A stretch of 64,000 nt of DNA from positions 1-64,000 of the forward strand of contig DATIXG010000072.1 of NCBI GenBank assembly GCA_035518815.1. The letters run 5' to 3'. The position numbers were made by a program, and so were the translations under genes. Shown here in pieces: positions 7,372-16,236 of this stretch. Every line of letters begins with the position of its first letter. Position 1 is the stretch's first letter. Source of the stretch: AG25 sp035518815. Lineage in GTDB: Bacteria; Gemmatimonadota; Gemmatimonadetes; Gemmatimonadales; GWC2-71-9. The notes beneath the pieces were generated by a model. It was not told where the DNA came from, did not search any database, and worked only from the letters and a program-made list of their open reading frames with translations.

Positions 7372-9243
7372 TCACGCCCAGGTGCGCCAGGCGATTACTC
7401 CCCACGCTGCGAAATACGCCGCCACGACGACGTTCAGCACGCCGGCGGCAATCGCGTAGCACCGCACGCGGGGCCCCACCGCGGAGACCGGCGCGCGGAG
7501 CGCCGTCACAAACCCCAGCACGGCAGCGAGCGGGAAGACGCACGTCGCGAGCATCACGCCCACCGACCAGAAGGTCGGGTTTCCGAAGCGCGCGATCGCG
7601 TCGTCCCGCGACGCGCCCGCCAGGAAGAGGATCGCGGCGAACGCGAGCGCCGCCACGAGCGGCCAGGCGCGAACACCGATGTGTGGTGCATCCCGCAGCC
7701 CGCCCCACAGCCGGCGCGGCACCCACACGAGCGCGAACAAGAGGGTCGCGAGCGTGACCATGAGAAACAAACCGGCGGTGCCCACCTGAAAGAGGGCAAC
7801 GGGCGCGGGCGTCCGCCGGTAGGACCGCGGCATCGAACCCGTCACGCGCTCGACCGCGACGGGACGGCCGTCCGCCGAGTCGCTCACGAGCGCGAGCGTC
7901 GCGAGCGCCGAGCGGGGCGTGCGAAACAGGGTGGCGCTCACCGGGACGTAGCGCGTCCGCCGGCCCAGGAGCGGGGTGAAGGCGAGGCCGCTGTCGCCCA
8001 CCCCCAGCCGGGCCACGCTCCCCAACCGCTCGAGGAAATACATGCCCTCCACCCTTGGGTTGTCGGCGATGTACCAGCCGGCCCAGCGACGCGCCCTGCG
8101 CGAGAGCGGCGCCGCGGCCGGGGGCGCGGGCCGCTCGGCATCTTTCGCGACGAAGGCGCGCACCAGCCGGTCGATCTTCCACACGGCGCCCGGATTGCCG
8201 CTGTTGATCATCAACGCGTATCCCACCCCCTGGTCCGGGCGGTAGGACAGGACCGTGAGCCCGCCCGGGACGCCTCCCGTGTGCCCGACCCACACGAGCC
8301 CGCTGTCACGCACCGACGTCGCGAGGCTCAAACCGTAGCCGGTCGCGAGCCCCGCCCGCGCGCCGAGTGAGCTCGCGGGGTGCTCCATGCGCTCGATCAG
8401 GTCGCCCGGCACGATCACGCGGCCGTGCACGGACCCGCGATTGAGAAGGAAGTGCAGGTATGCCGCCATGTCGCGCGCGGAGGCGTTGATCGATCCCGCG
8501 GGCCGCTCGAGCACGTGCCAGTAGGGGAACGGCGTGCGGCCGTCCAGATGGTACAGGGTGGCGGCGGGCAGGCCGGGATCGGGCCGGAGGTAGGTCGCCG
8601 TCCGCATGCCGATCGGGAGGAAGAGTCGCTCGCGCACGAGCTGCTCGAACGGCCGGCCCGCCACCCGCTGCACGAGGTACGCCGCCACGGGCGGACCCGA
8701 ATTGCAGTACGCGACCCGCGTCCCGGGACGCCAGCGCGACGTGCGTGTCGCGGGATCGAACGCCAAGCCCTGGGCGAGCGTGAGCGTCGAGTCGTTCACG
8801 GCGTAGTCCTTGAGCGCCCAGTCGTCCCACCCGGTCGTGTGCTCGAGCAGGTGGACGATGCGGATGGGATCCGTCGTTTCCCAGCGATTCTGGAACGCGA
8901 TCTCGGGGATGTAGCGGTGGATCGGATCGTCGAGCGTGAGCTTCCCTTCCTGCTCGAGCAGCAGCACCATGAGCGACGTGAACGCCTTCGAGACCGAGCC
9001 GATGCGGAACAGCGTTTCCGCCGTCGCATCGCGCCCGCTCGCGACGTCGGCCTTGCCGAGCCCGGCGATCCAGAGCGGATGGTTTCGCGTGACGATCGCG
9101 ATTCCGGCGCCCGGCGTGTGGGTTTGGTGGAGGATCTCGTTGATCCGCGCCTCGAGCTCGGCGATGCTGCGAGGCGGGGCGCGGCGCGCGCTGTCCGGAG
9201 GGAGGGGCGCCACGGCCAGCAGCAGCGCCAGGATGAAGGGCAT
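7372..9243 (-). CDS. Serine beta-lactamase-like hydrolase with C-terminal membrane segments
   Basis: This 623-residue class C beta-lactamase-family protein has the three active-site motifs: SVSK at residues 83-86 (nucleophile Ser83, Lys86), a YCN motif in VAYCNSGPPV, and HTG in WVGHTGGVPGG. A signal peptide precedes the domain. The C-terminal third has about four hydrophobic helices (for example GLFLMVTLATLLFALVWV), giving a periplasmic hydrolase with a membrane tail. Such proteins are usually peptidases or esterases and rarely true beta-lactamases. ATG 9243 overlaps the stop of the efflux outer-membrane gene by one base (TGATG), so the two are coupled and the hydrolase is the last gene of the efflux operon. 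Confidence 0.87.
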   Translation of the reverse strand: MPFILALLLAVAPLPPDSARRAPPRSIAELEARINEILHQTHTPGAGIAIVTRNHPLWIAGLGKADVASGRDATAETLFRIGSVSKAFTSLMVLLLEQEGKLTLDDPIHRYIPEIAFQNRWETTDPIRIVHLLEHTTGWDDWALKDYAVNDSTLTLAQGLAFDPATRTSRWRPGTRVAYCNSGPPVAAYLVQRVAGRPFEQLVRERLFLPIGMRTATYLRPDPGLPAATLYHLDGRTPFPYWHVLERPAGSINASARDMAAYLHFLLNRGSVHGRVIVPGDLIERMEHPASSLGARAGLATGYGLSLATSVRDSGLVWVGHTGGVPGGLTVLSYRPDQGVGYALMINSGNPGAVWKIDRLVRAFVAKDAERPAPPAAAPLSRRARRWAGWYIADNPRVEGMYFLERLGSVARLGVGDSGLAFTPLLGRRTRYVPVSATLFRTPRSALATLALVSDSADGRPVAVERVTGSMPRSYRRTPAPVALFQVGTAGLFLMVTLATLLFALVWVPRRLWGGLRDAPHIGVRAWPLVAALAFAAILFLAGASRDDAIARFGNPTFWSVGVMLATCVFPLAAVLGFVTALRAPVSAVGPRVRCYAIAAGVLNVVVAAYFAAWGVIAWRTWA

Positions 9244-10736
9244 CAATGCCCCGGTACCGCTCCGACCCAGCTTCCTCCCAACGCCTTGTACAACTGCACC
9301 GCGGCCGTGACCTGGGCCAGCTGCGCCTGCGACAGCGCCAGCTCCGCCACGAACAGGCTCCGTTCCGCGTCGAGCACTTCGAGGTAGCTCGCCGCGCCGG
9401 CCTGATAGCGCGCGCGCGCCAGGGTCAGGGCGCGCCGCAGCGCGGCGGTCTGGGTTTCCTGCGCGGTTACCTGATCGCGGGTGGATCGCACGCCCGCGAG
9501 CGCGTCCCCCGCCTCGCTCAACGCGGTGAGCACGGTCTGCTCGTAACCCGCCCGCGCCTGTTCAGCGCGCGCCCGCGCCGCCCGCTGCTCGTTCACCAGT
9601 CGGCCTCCGGTGAAGAGCGGGAGTGAGATCCCCGCCTGGACCTGATAGATGTCCGTTCCGGGTCCGAACAGATTGCTCGTGTTGGCCGCCTGCGTGCCGG
9701 CAGAGCCGGTAATCGAGAAGGTCGGCAGGCGCGCCGCCATCGCCGCGCCGATGCGCGCCGTCGCGGCCGCGTACGTGCGATCAGCCTCGCGCACGTCGGG
9801 CCGCCGCGCGATCAACGTCGACGGCAGCGAGTCGGGCACGATCACGCCGCGCACGGCCTGTGCGAGCGAGCCGCCGCGGGGGATCGCCGCCGGCGCCTGC
9901 CCGATGAGCACGTTCAGCGCGTGCTCCTGGACGGCCCGCCGCCGCTCGACTTCCGCGAGCACGGCCGCCGGCACCGCCGCCTGGGCCTCGAACTGCCGCA
10001 GGTCGAGCTCCGAGGTCACGCCGCGCGCGTAGCGCTGCCGCGCGAGCTGGAGGCTCGCGCTGCGCGACGTGAATGTTCGCTGGGCGATGTCGCGCTCCTG
10101 GTCGAGCTCGAGCAGCGTGAGGTAGCCACTCGCCACGTCGCTGACGATCGATAGAACCGCCGCCTGCGTTGCGGCGTCACGCGCGGCCAGGTCGGCCCGT
10201 GCTGCCTGCCACCCCCGCCGGATCCGACCCCAGAGGTCCAGCTCCCACGCGACGTTCCCCGTGACGTTCCAGGCGGTGTAATTCACCTGCGGAAACGTGC
10301 CGATGATGAGCTGCGCTTTCACGGCGTTGGCGTTCGCCGTGACGCTCGGGAACAGCGGCGCCTCCGCCACGCCGGCCAGGGCCCGGAACTCCCGGACCCG
10401 TGCCTCGGCCAGCGCCAGATCGCGATTCTGCTGGAGTGCCGTGCGCACGAGCTGCTCGAGCGCCGTGTCGCGCAGGATATCGAGCCAGGCGAGGTCAACG
10501 AGCGAATCCGCCGCGATGAGTCGCGGCGGCGGGAGCGGCGCGAGCGGCTTCGCCGTGTCGGCCCGGGCCGCCGCGAGCGAGTCGATGAACGCGGCGGCGG
10601 AATCCGAGCGGTGGCCCCCGCCCACCCGCGTGCCCGTCGGCACCGCCGGCTCGGGATGGTAGCCGGGCCCCACCGCACATCCTCCCATGACTGCTGCCGT
10701 GAGCAGGACGACGACACCGCGTCTCGACATGCGCAT
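9243..10736 (-). CDS. Efflux outer-membrane factor, OprM/NodT-type lipoprotein
   Basis: The 497-residue protein has a lipoprotein signal ending MGGC (Cys20), then CAVGPGYHPEPAVP, the conserved start of OprM-type factors. Two long coiled repeats follow, with motifs such as QNRDLALAEARVREFRAL, SYLTLLELDQERDIA and RRPDVREADRTYAAATARIG. These trimers form the outer-membrane channel and periplasmic tunnel of RND pumps. ATG 10736 overlaps the pump stop codon by one base, and its own stop overlaps the hydrolase start. Length and motifs are complete and nothing suggests decay. Confidence 0.95.
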   Translation of the reverse strand: MRMSRRGVVVLLTAAVMGGCAVGPGYHPEPAVPTGTRVGGGHRSDSAAAFIDSLAAARADTAKPLAPLPPPRLIAADSLVDLAWLDILRDTALEQLVRTALQQNRDLALAEARVREFRALAGVAEAPLFPSVTANANAVKAQLIIGTFPQVNYTAWNVTGNVAWELDLWGRIRRGWQAARADLAARDAATQAAVLSIVSDVASGYLTLLELDQERDIAQRTFTSRSASLQLARQRYARGVTSELDLRQFEAQAAVPAAVLAEVERRRAVQEHALNVLIGQAPAAIPRGGSLAQAVRGVIVPDSLPSTLIARRPDVREADRTYAAATARIGAAMAARLPTFSITGSAGTQAANTSNLFGPGTDIYQVQAGISLPLFTGGRLVNEQRAARARAEQARAGYEQTVLTALSEAGDALAGVRSTRDQVTAQETQTAALRRALTLARARYQAGAASYLEVLDAERSLFVAELALSQAQLAQVTAAVQLYKALGGSWVGAVPGH

Positions 10737-13700
10737 CAGACCTCCTCCTCCCTCCCGCGCTCGACCAAGCCGCGGATCACGCGGAAGAACAGCGGGATGA
10801 AGAAGATCCCGATCGTGGTGGCGACGAGCATCCCGGCGAACACGGTCGTGCCGATCGAATGCCGGCTCACCGCCCCCGCCCCGCCCGCCACGACCAGCGG
10901 CGCCACGCCGAGGATGAACGCGAACGACGTCATCAGAATCGGCCGGAACCGCTGGCGCGCCGCTTTGACCGCCGCCTCGCGCACCGGCATCCCTTGCGCG
11001 CGCAGCTCGTTCGCGAACTCCACGATCAGGATCGCGTTCTTCGCGGCGAGCCCCACCACCGTGATCAGGCCAATCTGGAAGTAGATGTCGCTCGGCTGAC
11101 CCCGCAGCCAGATCCCGAGGAAGGCCCCGAACACGCCGAATGGGACGCCGAACAGCACCGCGAACGGCAACGACCAGCTCTCGTATTGCGCCGCGAGCAC
11201 GAGAAAGACGAGCACGAGCCCGAGGCCGAACACGAGGCCCGCGGCGCCGCTCGAGGTCCGCTCCTGAAATGACGCCCCGGAATACGACAGGGCCAGCCCG
11301 TCCGACGCGAAGCGCGTCCGCACGAGGTCGTCCAGCTCCGCCATCATCTCCCCCGAGCTGTGGCCGGGCTTCGGGACGCCGGTGAGGAACGCCGACGTGA
11401 AGCCGTTGAAGCGGGTGAGGAGGGTGGGACCGCTCCGGAACTCGGTGCGCGTGAGCGCGGACACCGGGATCATCGCGTCGCCGCCGCCGCGCACGTACAT
11501 CGCCCCGATGTCGGCGGGAGTCTCGCGGAACGGCGCCTGCGCCTCGAGCTGCACGCGATAGGTGCGGCCGTAGAGGTTGAAGTCGTTCACATAGAGCGTC
11601 GAGAGCATCGCCTGCAGCGTGCCGAACAGGTCGGTGAGCCGGACGCCGCGCGCCTTGGCCGCGGCGCGATCGACGTCCACGTACAGCTGCGGCACGTTCA
11701 CCCGGAAGTTCACCTGCACGCCCAGCACGGCCGGGAGCTGATTGGCTGCCTGGACGAACGCCTGCACCGCGCGGGAGAAGTCCTGCACGCTCTGGCCGGA
11801 GCGGTTCTGGATGTTCGCTTCGACGCCGGCCGTGGCCCCGAGGCCGATGATCTCGGGAAGATTGAACGCGAACCCGATGGCATCGCGCATCCCGAACAGC
11901 CGGCCGTTCATCCGCATGGTGATCGCGTCGATGGACGACTTGCGGTCGCGCTCGCCCCACGGCTTGGCATTCACGAAGATCGTGGCGCTGTTGGGCTGGC
12001 TCGCGCGCGACAGAATGTCGAAGCCCGCGAGGGCCACGATGTTGCGCACCGCGGGCTCCTGGCGCAGAAAGCCTTCCACGCGCTGGACGACGGCGGTGGT
12101 CCGCTGCAGCGATGCGCCGTCCGGCAGCTGGAGCGCGATCGCGAAGTAGCCCTTGTCCTCTGTGGGGATGAACGCCCGGGGGACGTGCCGCCACAGGACC
12201 CCCGCGAGCACGATCACGACCAGGAACGCGCCGAGCCAGGCACGCGGGCGGCCCAGCACGCGGTCCACCGCCCCGGCGTAGCTGCCCGTAATCCGCGCGA
12301 ACCAGCGGTTGAACGCGCCGAAGGGACCGGTGGTGTGCGCCTCCACCGCCTCCCGCAGCAGCAAGGCGCACAGCGCGGGCGTCAGGGTCAGCGCCACGAG
12401 TCCCGACAGCACGACCGCGATGACGATCGTGATGGCGAACTGCTTCAGCATCCCGCCCGTCACGCCCCCGGTGAAAGCCACGGGCACGAAGACCGCGATC
12501 AGCGACAGGACGATCGCGACGAGCGCGCCGGCCACCTGGCGGATCGCCCGGTCAGCCGCGAGACGCGGCGGCAGGTTCTCGGTCGCCATCATGCGCTCGA
12601 CGTTCTCGATCACCACGATCGCGTCGTCCACCACGATGCCGATGGCGAGGACGAGCGCGAACAGCGTGAGCACGTTGATCGAGAAGCCGAGGATGTAGAG
12701 GCCGAGGAACGTCCCGATCACGCTCACCGGCACGGCCAGCATCGGGATGAGCGTGGCCCGCCAGCTCTGCAGGAAGATGAAGACGACCAACGCGACGAGG
12801 AGCATGGCCTCGAGCAGCGTGAACACCACCTCCCTGATCGACTCCGTGACGAACGGCGTGGTGTCGAAGGGGATGGCGTAGCTGATCCCCGGCGGGAAGT
12901 TGAGCTTCAGCTCGTCCATGCGGCGTTCGACCGCTTCGCGGACCGCGAGAGCATTCGCGCCGGGCCGCATGAACAGGAGAATGAAGGCGGTCGGGCTGCC
13001 GTTCAGGCGCCCGGCGAAGTCGTAGCTCTGGGACCCGAGGACCGCCCGCCCGATGTCGCGCACGCGCACGAGCGACCCGTTCGGCTCGGCGCGCACCACG
13101 ATGTCGCCGAACTGCGCCGGGGTCTGGAGGCGGCCCAGCGCGGTGACGGGGATGGTCAGCTCGGTCCCGGGCGGCGCCGGCTCGCGCCCGATGCGCCCGG
13201 CGGGGTTGGTCGTGTTCTGTTCGCGCACGGCGGCGGCCACGTCGCCGACCGTGACGCCGAGCTGGGCCATCTTCGCGGGGTCGAGCTGCAGGAGCATCGA
13301 GAATTGCAGGCCGCCGAACGTCTGCGCGTTGCCGACCCCGGGCACGCGTTTCAGCTCGTCCTCGAGGAACAGCTTCAAATAGTTCGTCAGATAGGGCGCG
13401 TCGTACGACGGGTTCGTGGACGTGAGCGCCACCACGGCGAGAATGTCGGTGTTCGCCTTGAGAATCGTGATCCCGTTCTGGCGCACCGCGTCGGGGAGCT
13501 GCGGCTGGGCGAGCGAGACCACGTTCTGCACGTCCACGGCGGCCAGGTCCTGGCTCCGGGAGACGTCGAAGTAGATCTGCAGGAACATCGTCCCGTCGCT
13601 CGCGTTGGCCGACGAGTAATAGAGGAGGCCCTGGAGGCCGGACAGCTGCGCTTCGATGGGCGCGGCGACCGCATCGGACACGTCCTGCGCGGTGGCGCCC

Positions 13701-13861
13701 GGGTACACGGCCGACACCTGCACGGCGGGCGGAGTGATCTGGGGATAGCGGGACAGCGGCAAGAGTTGAATAGCGAATACGCCGAGCAGCGTGATGACGA
13801 TCGAGACCACGCCGGCCAGCACGGGCCGGCGGATGAAGAAATACTTGATCTCGTCCGTCAT
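10736..13861 (-). CDS. RND multidrug efflux pump, AcrB/HAE1 family
   Basis: At 1041 residues this is full length for the HAE1 family. The N-terminus FFIRRPVLAGVVSIVI is the first transmembrane helix, and the proton-relay pair is present in LAIGIVVDDAIVVIENVER. The porter and docking domains follow the AcrB order, with the usual internal duplication giving twelve membrane helices. It uses the proton gradient to expel hydrophobic drugs or metabolites from the periplasm or inner membrane. ATG 13861 overlaps the adaptor stop as ATGA and its stop overlaps the outer-membrane factor start, so the three parts are made in coupled fashion. Substrate specificity cannot be read from sequence. Confidence 0.96.
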   Translation of the reverse strand: MTDEIKYFFIRRPVLAGVVSIVITLLGVFAIQLLPLSRYPQITPPAVQVSAVYPGATAQDVSDAVAAPIEAQLSGLQGLLYYSSANASDGTMFLQIYFDVSRSQDLAAVDVQNVVSLAQPQLPDAVRQNGITILKANTDILAVVALTSTNPSYDAPYLTNYLKLFLEDELKRVPGVGNAQTFGGLQFSMLLQLDPAKMAQLGVTVGDVAAAVREQNTTNPAGRIGREPAPPGTELTIPVTALGRLQTPAQFGDIVVRAEPNGSLVRVRDIGRAVLGSQSYDFAGRLNGSPTAFILLFMRPGANALAVREAVERRMDELKLNFPPGISYAIPFDTTPFVTESIREVVFTLLEAMLLVALVVFIFLQSWRATLIPMLAVPVSVIGTFLGLYILGFSINVLTLFALVLAIGIVVDDAIVVIENVERMMATENLPPRLAADRAIRQVAGALVAIVLSLIAVFVPVAFTGGVTGGMLKQFAITIVIAVVLSGLVALTLTPALCALLLREAVEAHTTGPFGAFNRWFARITGSYAGAVDRVLGRPRAWLGAFLVVIVLAGVLWRHVPRAFIPTEDKGYFAIALQLPDGASLQRTTAVVQRVEGFLRQEPAVRNIVALAGFDILSRASQPNSATIFVNAKPWGERDRKSSIDAITMRMNGRLFGMRDAIGFAFNLPEIIGLGATAGVEANIQNRSGQSVQDFSRAVQAFVQAANQLPAVLGVQVNFRVNVPQLYVDVDRAAAKARGVRLTDLFGTLQAMLSTLYVNDFNLYGRTYRVQLEAQAPFRETPADIGAMYVRGGGDAMIPVSALTRTEFRSGPTLLTRFNGFTSAFLTGVPKPGHSSGEMMAELDDLVRTRFASDGLALSYSGASFQERTSSGAAGLVFGLGLVLVFLVLAAQYESWSLPFAVLFGVPFGVFGAFLGIWLRGQPSDIYFQIGLITVVGLAAKNAILIVEFANELRAQGMPVREAAVKAARQRFRPILMTSFAFILGVAPLVVAGGAGAVSRHSIGTTVFAGMLVATTIGIFFIPLFFRVIRGLVERGREEEV

Positions 13862-14952
13862 CGCGCCGCCGTCGCCGCGCCGGCCGCGCTCGAGTCGGCG
13901 AGCGGCACGGGGCGGACCGGACGCCCCGGAATCACCTTCTGCGTGCCGTCCACGATCACCCGGTCACCCGCGTGCAGGCCGTCGTCGATGATCCACAGGC
14001 GTCCGCTCCACAGCCCGGGATGCACGTCGCGCATCACCGCCGTGTCGCCCGGACCGACCACGTAGACGTACTGGCGCCCCATCCCCGACAGCACCGCCCG
14101 CAGCGGGACGGCGAGCGCCGAGTCCTGCGCGAATCCCTCGAGCACCGCGCGCACAAACTGCCCCGGCATGAGCAGGTGATCGGCATTTGAGAACACCGCG
14201 CGGAATTCCTGCGTGCCGGTCGCGGCATCGAGCGACGGCGCCACGAAATCCAGGCGGCCGGTGCGCGGCAGCGTGGAGCCGTCGTTCAGGACCGCGCGTA
14301 CGGTGAGCGTGCTTCCGGGCCGGATCAACTCGCGCGCGCGGGGGTTCTGCTGCCACGCCAGGAGCTGCTCGGAGGACGGCCGGAAGGTGACGTACACCGG
14401 ATCGATGCGATCGATGGTGGTGAGCAGGTCCGCCGGTCCGGTGACGCGCGCGCCTACCTCGAGCTCGGTGCGTCCCACGCGTCCCTCGGTTTCCGCGCGC
14501 ACCTCGGTGTCGTCCAGGTCCTTCTTGGCCTGGACCAGCGCCGCCTCCGCGGCGTCGCGCTCCGACCGCGCGTTGTCCACGTCTTGCTGCGCCGCCGCAT
14601 GCTGCTCGAGGAGCGGCTCCAGGCGCTCGAGCGTGAGGCGGGCGTTGTCCCTGCGCGCGAGCGCACTGCGATAGGCGGCCTGGTAGCGCACCCGATCGAG
14701 CCGGTAGAGCACCTGGCCGGGTTTCACGAACATCCCTTCCGTAAACGCCCGCTCCTCGATGACGCCCTCCACGCGGGCGCGGACTTCGACGCGCCGGTAT
14801 GAGACCACCTCGCCGGTGAACTCGTAGGATTGGGCGACCGTCCCCGGGCGGACTTCCATCACGGAGACCTCAGGCGGTGGGAACGCCGGTGGTCCCCCTT
14901 TCCGACCGCAGGCAGCGACGACGGCCACCAGAGCGACGAAGCTCTTCCTCAC
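13858..14952 (-). CDS. RND periplasmic adaptor (membrane fusion) lipoprotein
   Basis: The 364-residue AcrA/MdtA-type adaptor has a lipoprotein signal (MRKSFVALVAVVAAC, Cys15), a lipoyl half-motif VRARVEGVIEERAFTEGMFV, a coiled-coil hairpin with repeated Arg/Ala/Glu heptads (residues about 100-160), the second lipoyl half RAETEGRVGRTELEVGARV, and beta-barrel and membrane-proximal domains. GTG 14952 is preceded by GAGGAGGGGG. It is first in the adaptor-pump-outer membrane factor-hydrolase operon. The perfect 9-1-9 dyad 37 bases upstream may control the operon. No local TetR-type repressor gene is seen. Confidence 0.94.
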   Translation of the reverse strand: MRKSFVALVAVVAACGRKGGPPAFPPPEVSVMEVRPGTVAQSYEFTGEVVSYRRVEVRARVEGVIEERAFTEGMFVKPGQVLYRLDRVRYQAAYRSALARRDNARLTLERLEPLLEQHAAAQQDVDNARSERDAAEAALVQAKKDLDDTEVRAETEGRVGRTELEVGARVTGPADLLTTIDRIDPVYVTFRPSSEQLLAWQQNPRARELIRPGSTLTVRAVLNDGSTLPRTGRLDFVAPSLDAATGTQEFRAVFSNADHLLMPGQFVRAVLEGFAQDSALAVPLRAVLSGMGRQYVYVVGPGDTAVMRDVHPGLWSGRLWIIDDGLHAGDRVIVDGTQKVIPGRPVRPVPLADSSAAGAATAAR

Positions 14953-14988
14953 ACCCCCTCCTCGTGCTGCGCGGGAAAAGACGGCTGA

Positions 14989-15007
14989 CCCGGGGCGACG
15001 CCCCGGG
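14989..15007. promoter_or_regulatory. Perfect 9-1-9 inverted repeat upstream of efflux operon
   Basis: CCCGGGGCG, one A, then CGCCCCGGG: a perfect 19-base dyad between the divergent efflux operon and the AI-2E-type exporter gene. It lies 37 bases before the adaptor start. It could be a repressor operator, a 5' hairpin or a terminator of read-through; the absence of a T tract argues against a simple terminator. Confidence 0.45.
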
Positions 15008-15071
15008 GAATAACCTACCGAGGCATGACGCGGTTCCGCGACCGTGGCTGGCGCGCAACACCGGCGCGATC

Positions 15072-15077
15072 TACACT
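15072..15077 (+). promoter_or_regulatory. -10-like TACACT five bases before a start codon
   Basis: TACACT ends five bases before ATG 15083 and there is no Shine-Dalgarno sequence. This is the same arrangement as at 4732, suggesting a leaderless mRNA for the exporter gene. The -35 region is poor. Confidence 0.4.
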
Positions 15078-15082
15078 AGCGC

Positions 15083-16072
15083 ATGCCGTTATTCGACTCG
15101 AAACGCGACCGGGCCGTGACACTCCTCGTGATGCTCGGCGTGGGGCTCCTCATCGCCCTCGCGCCCTACGCCACGGGGCTCCTCGCGATCCCCGTACTGT
15201 ACGTGGTGTTCGAGCCGGTCCACCGCTGGCTGGTGACGCGGGTGCAACCGCGCCTCGCGGCAACCCTCGTGGTGGTGCTCGTCCTGGTCGTGATCGTCGT
15301 GCCGGGCGTGTCCTTCGCCGGGATGGTCGTGCGCCAGGCGCAGCAGATCGCCGGGGGCGTGCTCCAGAGCCCCTTCCTGGGCCGGCTGTCCGAGCTGCAC
15401 ATCGGGAGCGTGGACGTCGGGTCCCAGCTCGCCGATATGGGCTCGAAGGTGGTGTCGTTCATCGGGTCGTCGGCCTTCGGCCTCATCGGGACGGCCACCC
15501 GCCTCGCCCTCCACCTCACGATTGCCCTGTTCGGCCTCTTCTATCTCCTGCTGGCGCCGGGCACGACGTGGGAAGCCATCCAACCCTACATCCCCTTCTC
15601 CCCGAAGAACACGGAGAAGCTGCGCACCCGGTTTCGTGACGTCACGACGTCCACGATCATCGGCACCGGGCTCGCGGCCGCGGTCCAGGGGACGCTCGTG
15701 GGCCTCGGGTTCTGGGCCACCGGCCTCTCGAACGGGGTGTTCTGGGGCGTGGTCACCATGGTGTTCGGCATCCTCCCCGTCGTGGGCAGCGGGCTCGTCT
15801 GGGGGCCAGGCGCGATCGCACTGGCGTTGTCGCACCGCTACACGGCGGGCGTCGGCCTGTTCGTGTGGGGCGCGATCGTGGTCGGGAACGTCGACTACGT
15901 GATACGCCCGATGGTGTTCCGGCGCTGGGCCAACATCCACCCGCTCATCACGCTGGTCGGCGCGCTCGCGGGCGTGCCGTACTTCGGCATCCTGGGCCTC
16001 CTGATCGGCCCGCTCGCCCTCTCATACTTCTTCGAGCTGCTGAAGATGTACCATGAGGAGTACCTCACCTGA
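15083..16072 (+). CDS. AI-2E family (PerM/YdiK-like) membrane transporter
   Basis: The 329-residue protein has about eight membrane helices and the family pattern: an N-terminal helix pair LLIALAPYATGLLAIPVLYVV, a soluble middle segment (residues about 90-140), and a C-terminal helical half with ILPVVGSGLVWGPGAIAL, RPMVFRRWANIHPLITLVGAL and PYFGILGLLIGPL. The family is named for the E. coli AI-2 exporter, but members also include sodium/proton antiporters, so the substrate is not known here. The gene is divergent from the efflux operon across the 130-base region holding the dyad. Confidence 0.9.
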   Translation: MPLFDSKRDRAVTLLVMLGVGLLIALAPYATGLLAIPVLYVVFEPVHRWLVTRVQPRLAATLVVVLVLVVIVVPGVSFAGMVVRQAQQIAGGVLQSPFLGRLSELHIGSVDVGSQLADMGSKVVSFIGSSAFGLIGTATRLALHLTIALFGLFYLLLAPGTTWEAIQPYIPFSPKNTEKLRTRFRDVTTSTIIGTGLAAAVQGTLVGLGFWATGLSNGVFWGVVTMVFGILPVVGSGLVWGPGAIALALSHRYTAGVGLFVWGAIVVGNVDYVIRPMVFRRWANIHPLITLVGALAGVPYFGILGLLIGPLALSYFFELLKMYHEEYLT

Positions 16073-16236
16073 GATAGCCGCGCCGCGTTTCACGTTCGAA
16101 CCCTCCTCATTCTCTCGCGCTCGACTGCGGTGACGTTTCGGGTACCTCCCGCGTAGCTGAGATAGGTGATCAGCACCCGAGGACGATCGTTCACACTGTC
16201 GAAACCGGCCGGAGCGCGCGGGGTACACGTCTGCAT

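Noticed and set aside
9243..12371. Very long minus-strand frame covering both the outer-membrane factor and part of the pump
   Set aside because: The part upstream of 10736 is out of frame with the pump and has no pump sequence; the outer-membrane factor starts at ATG 10736.
11360..14065. 901-residue open frame on the plus strand opposite the RND pump and adaptor
   Set aside because: Composition (very high His, Arg, Glu and Asp) is that of a high-GC antisense shadow; no start signals or domains, while both minus-strand genes have complete motifs.
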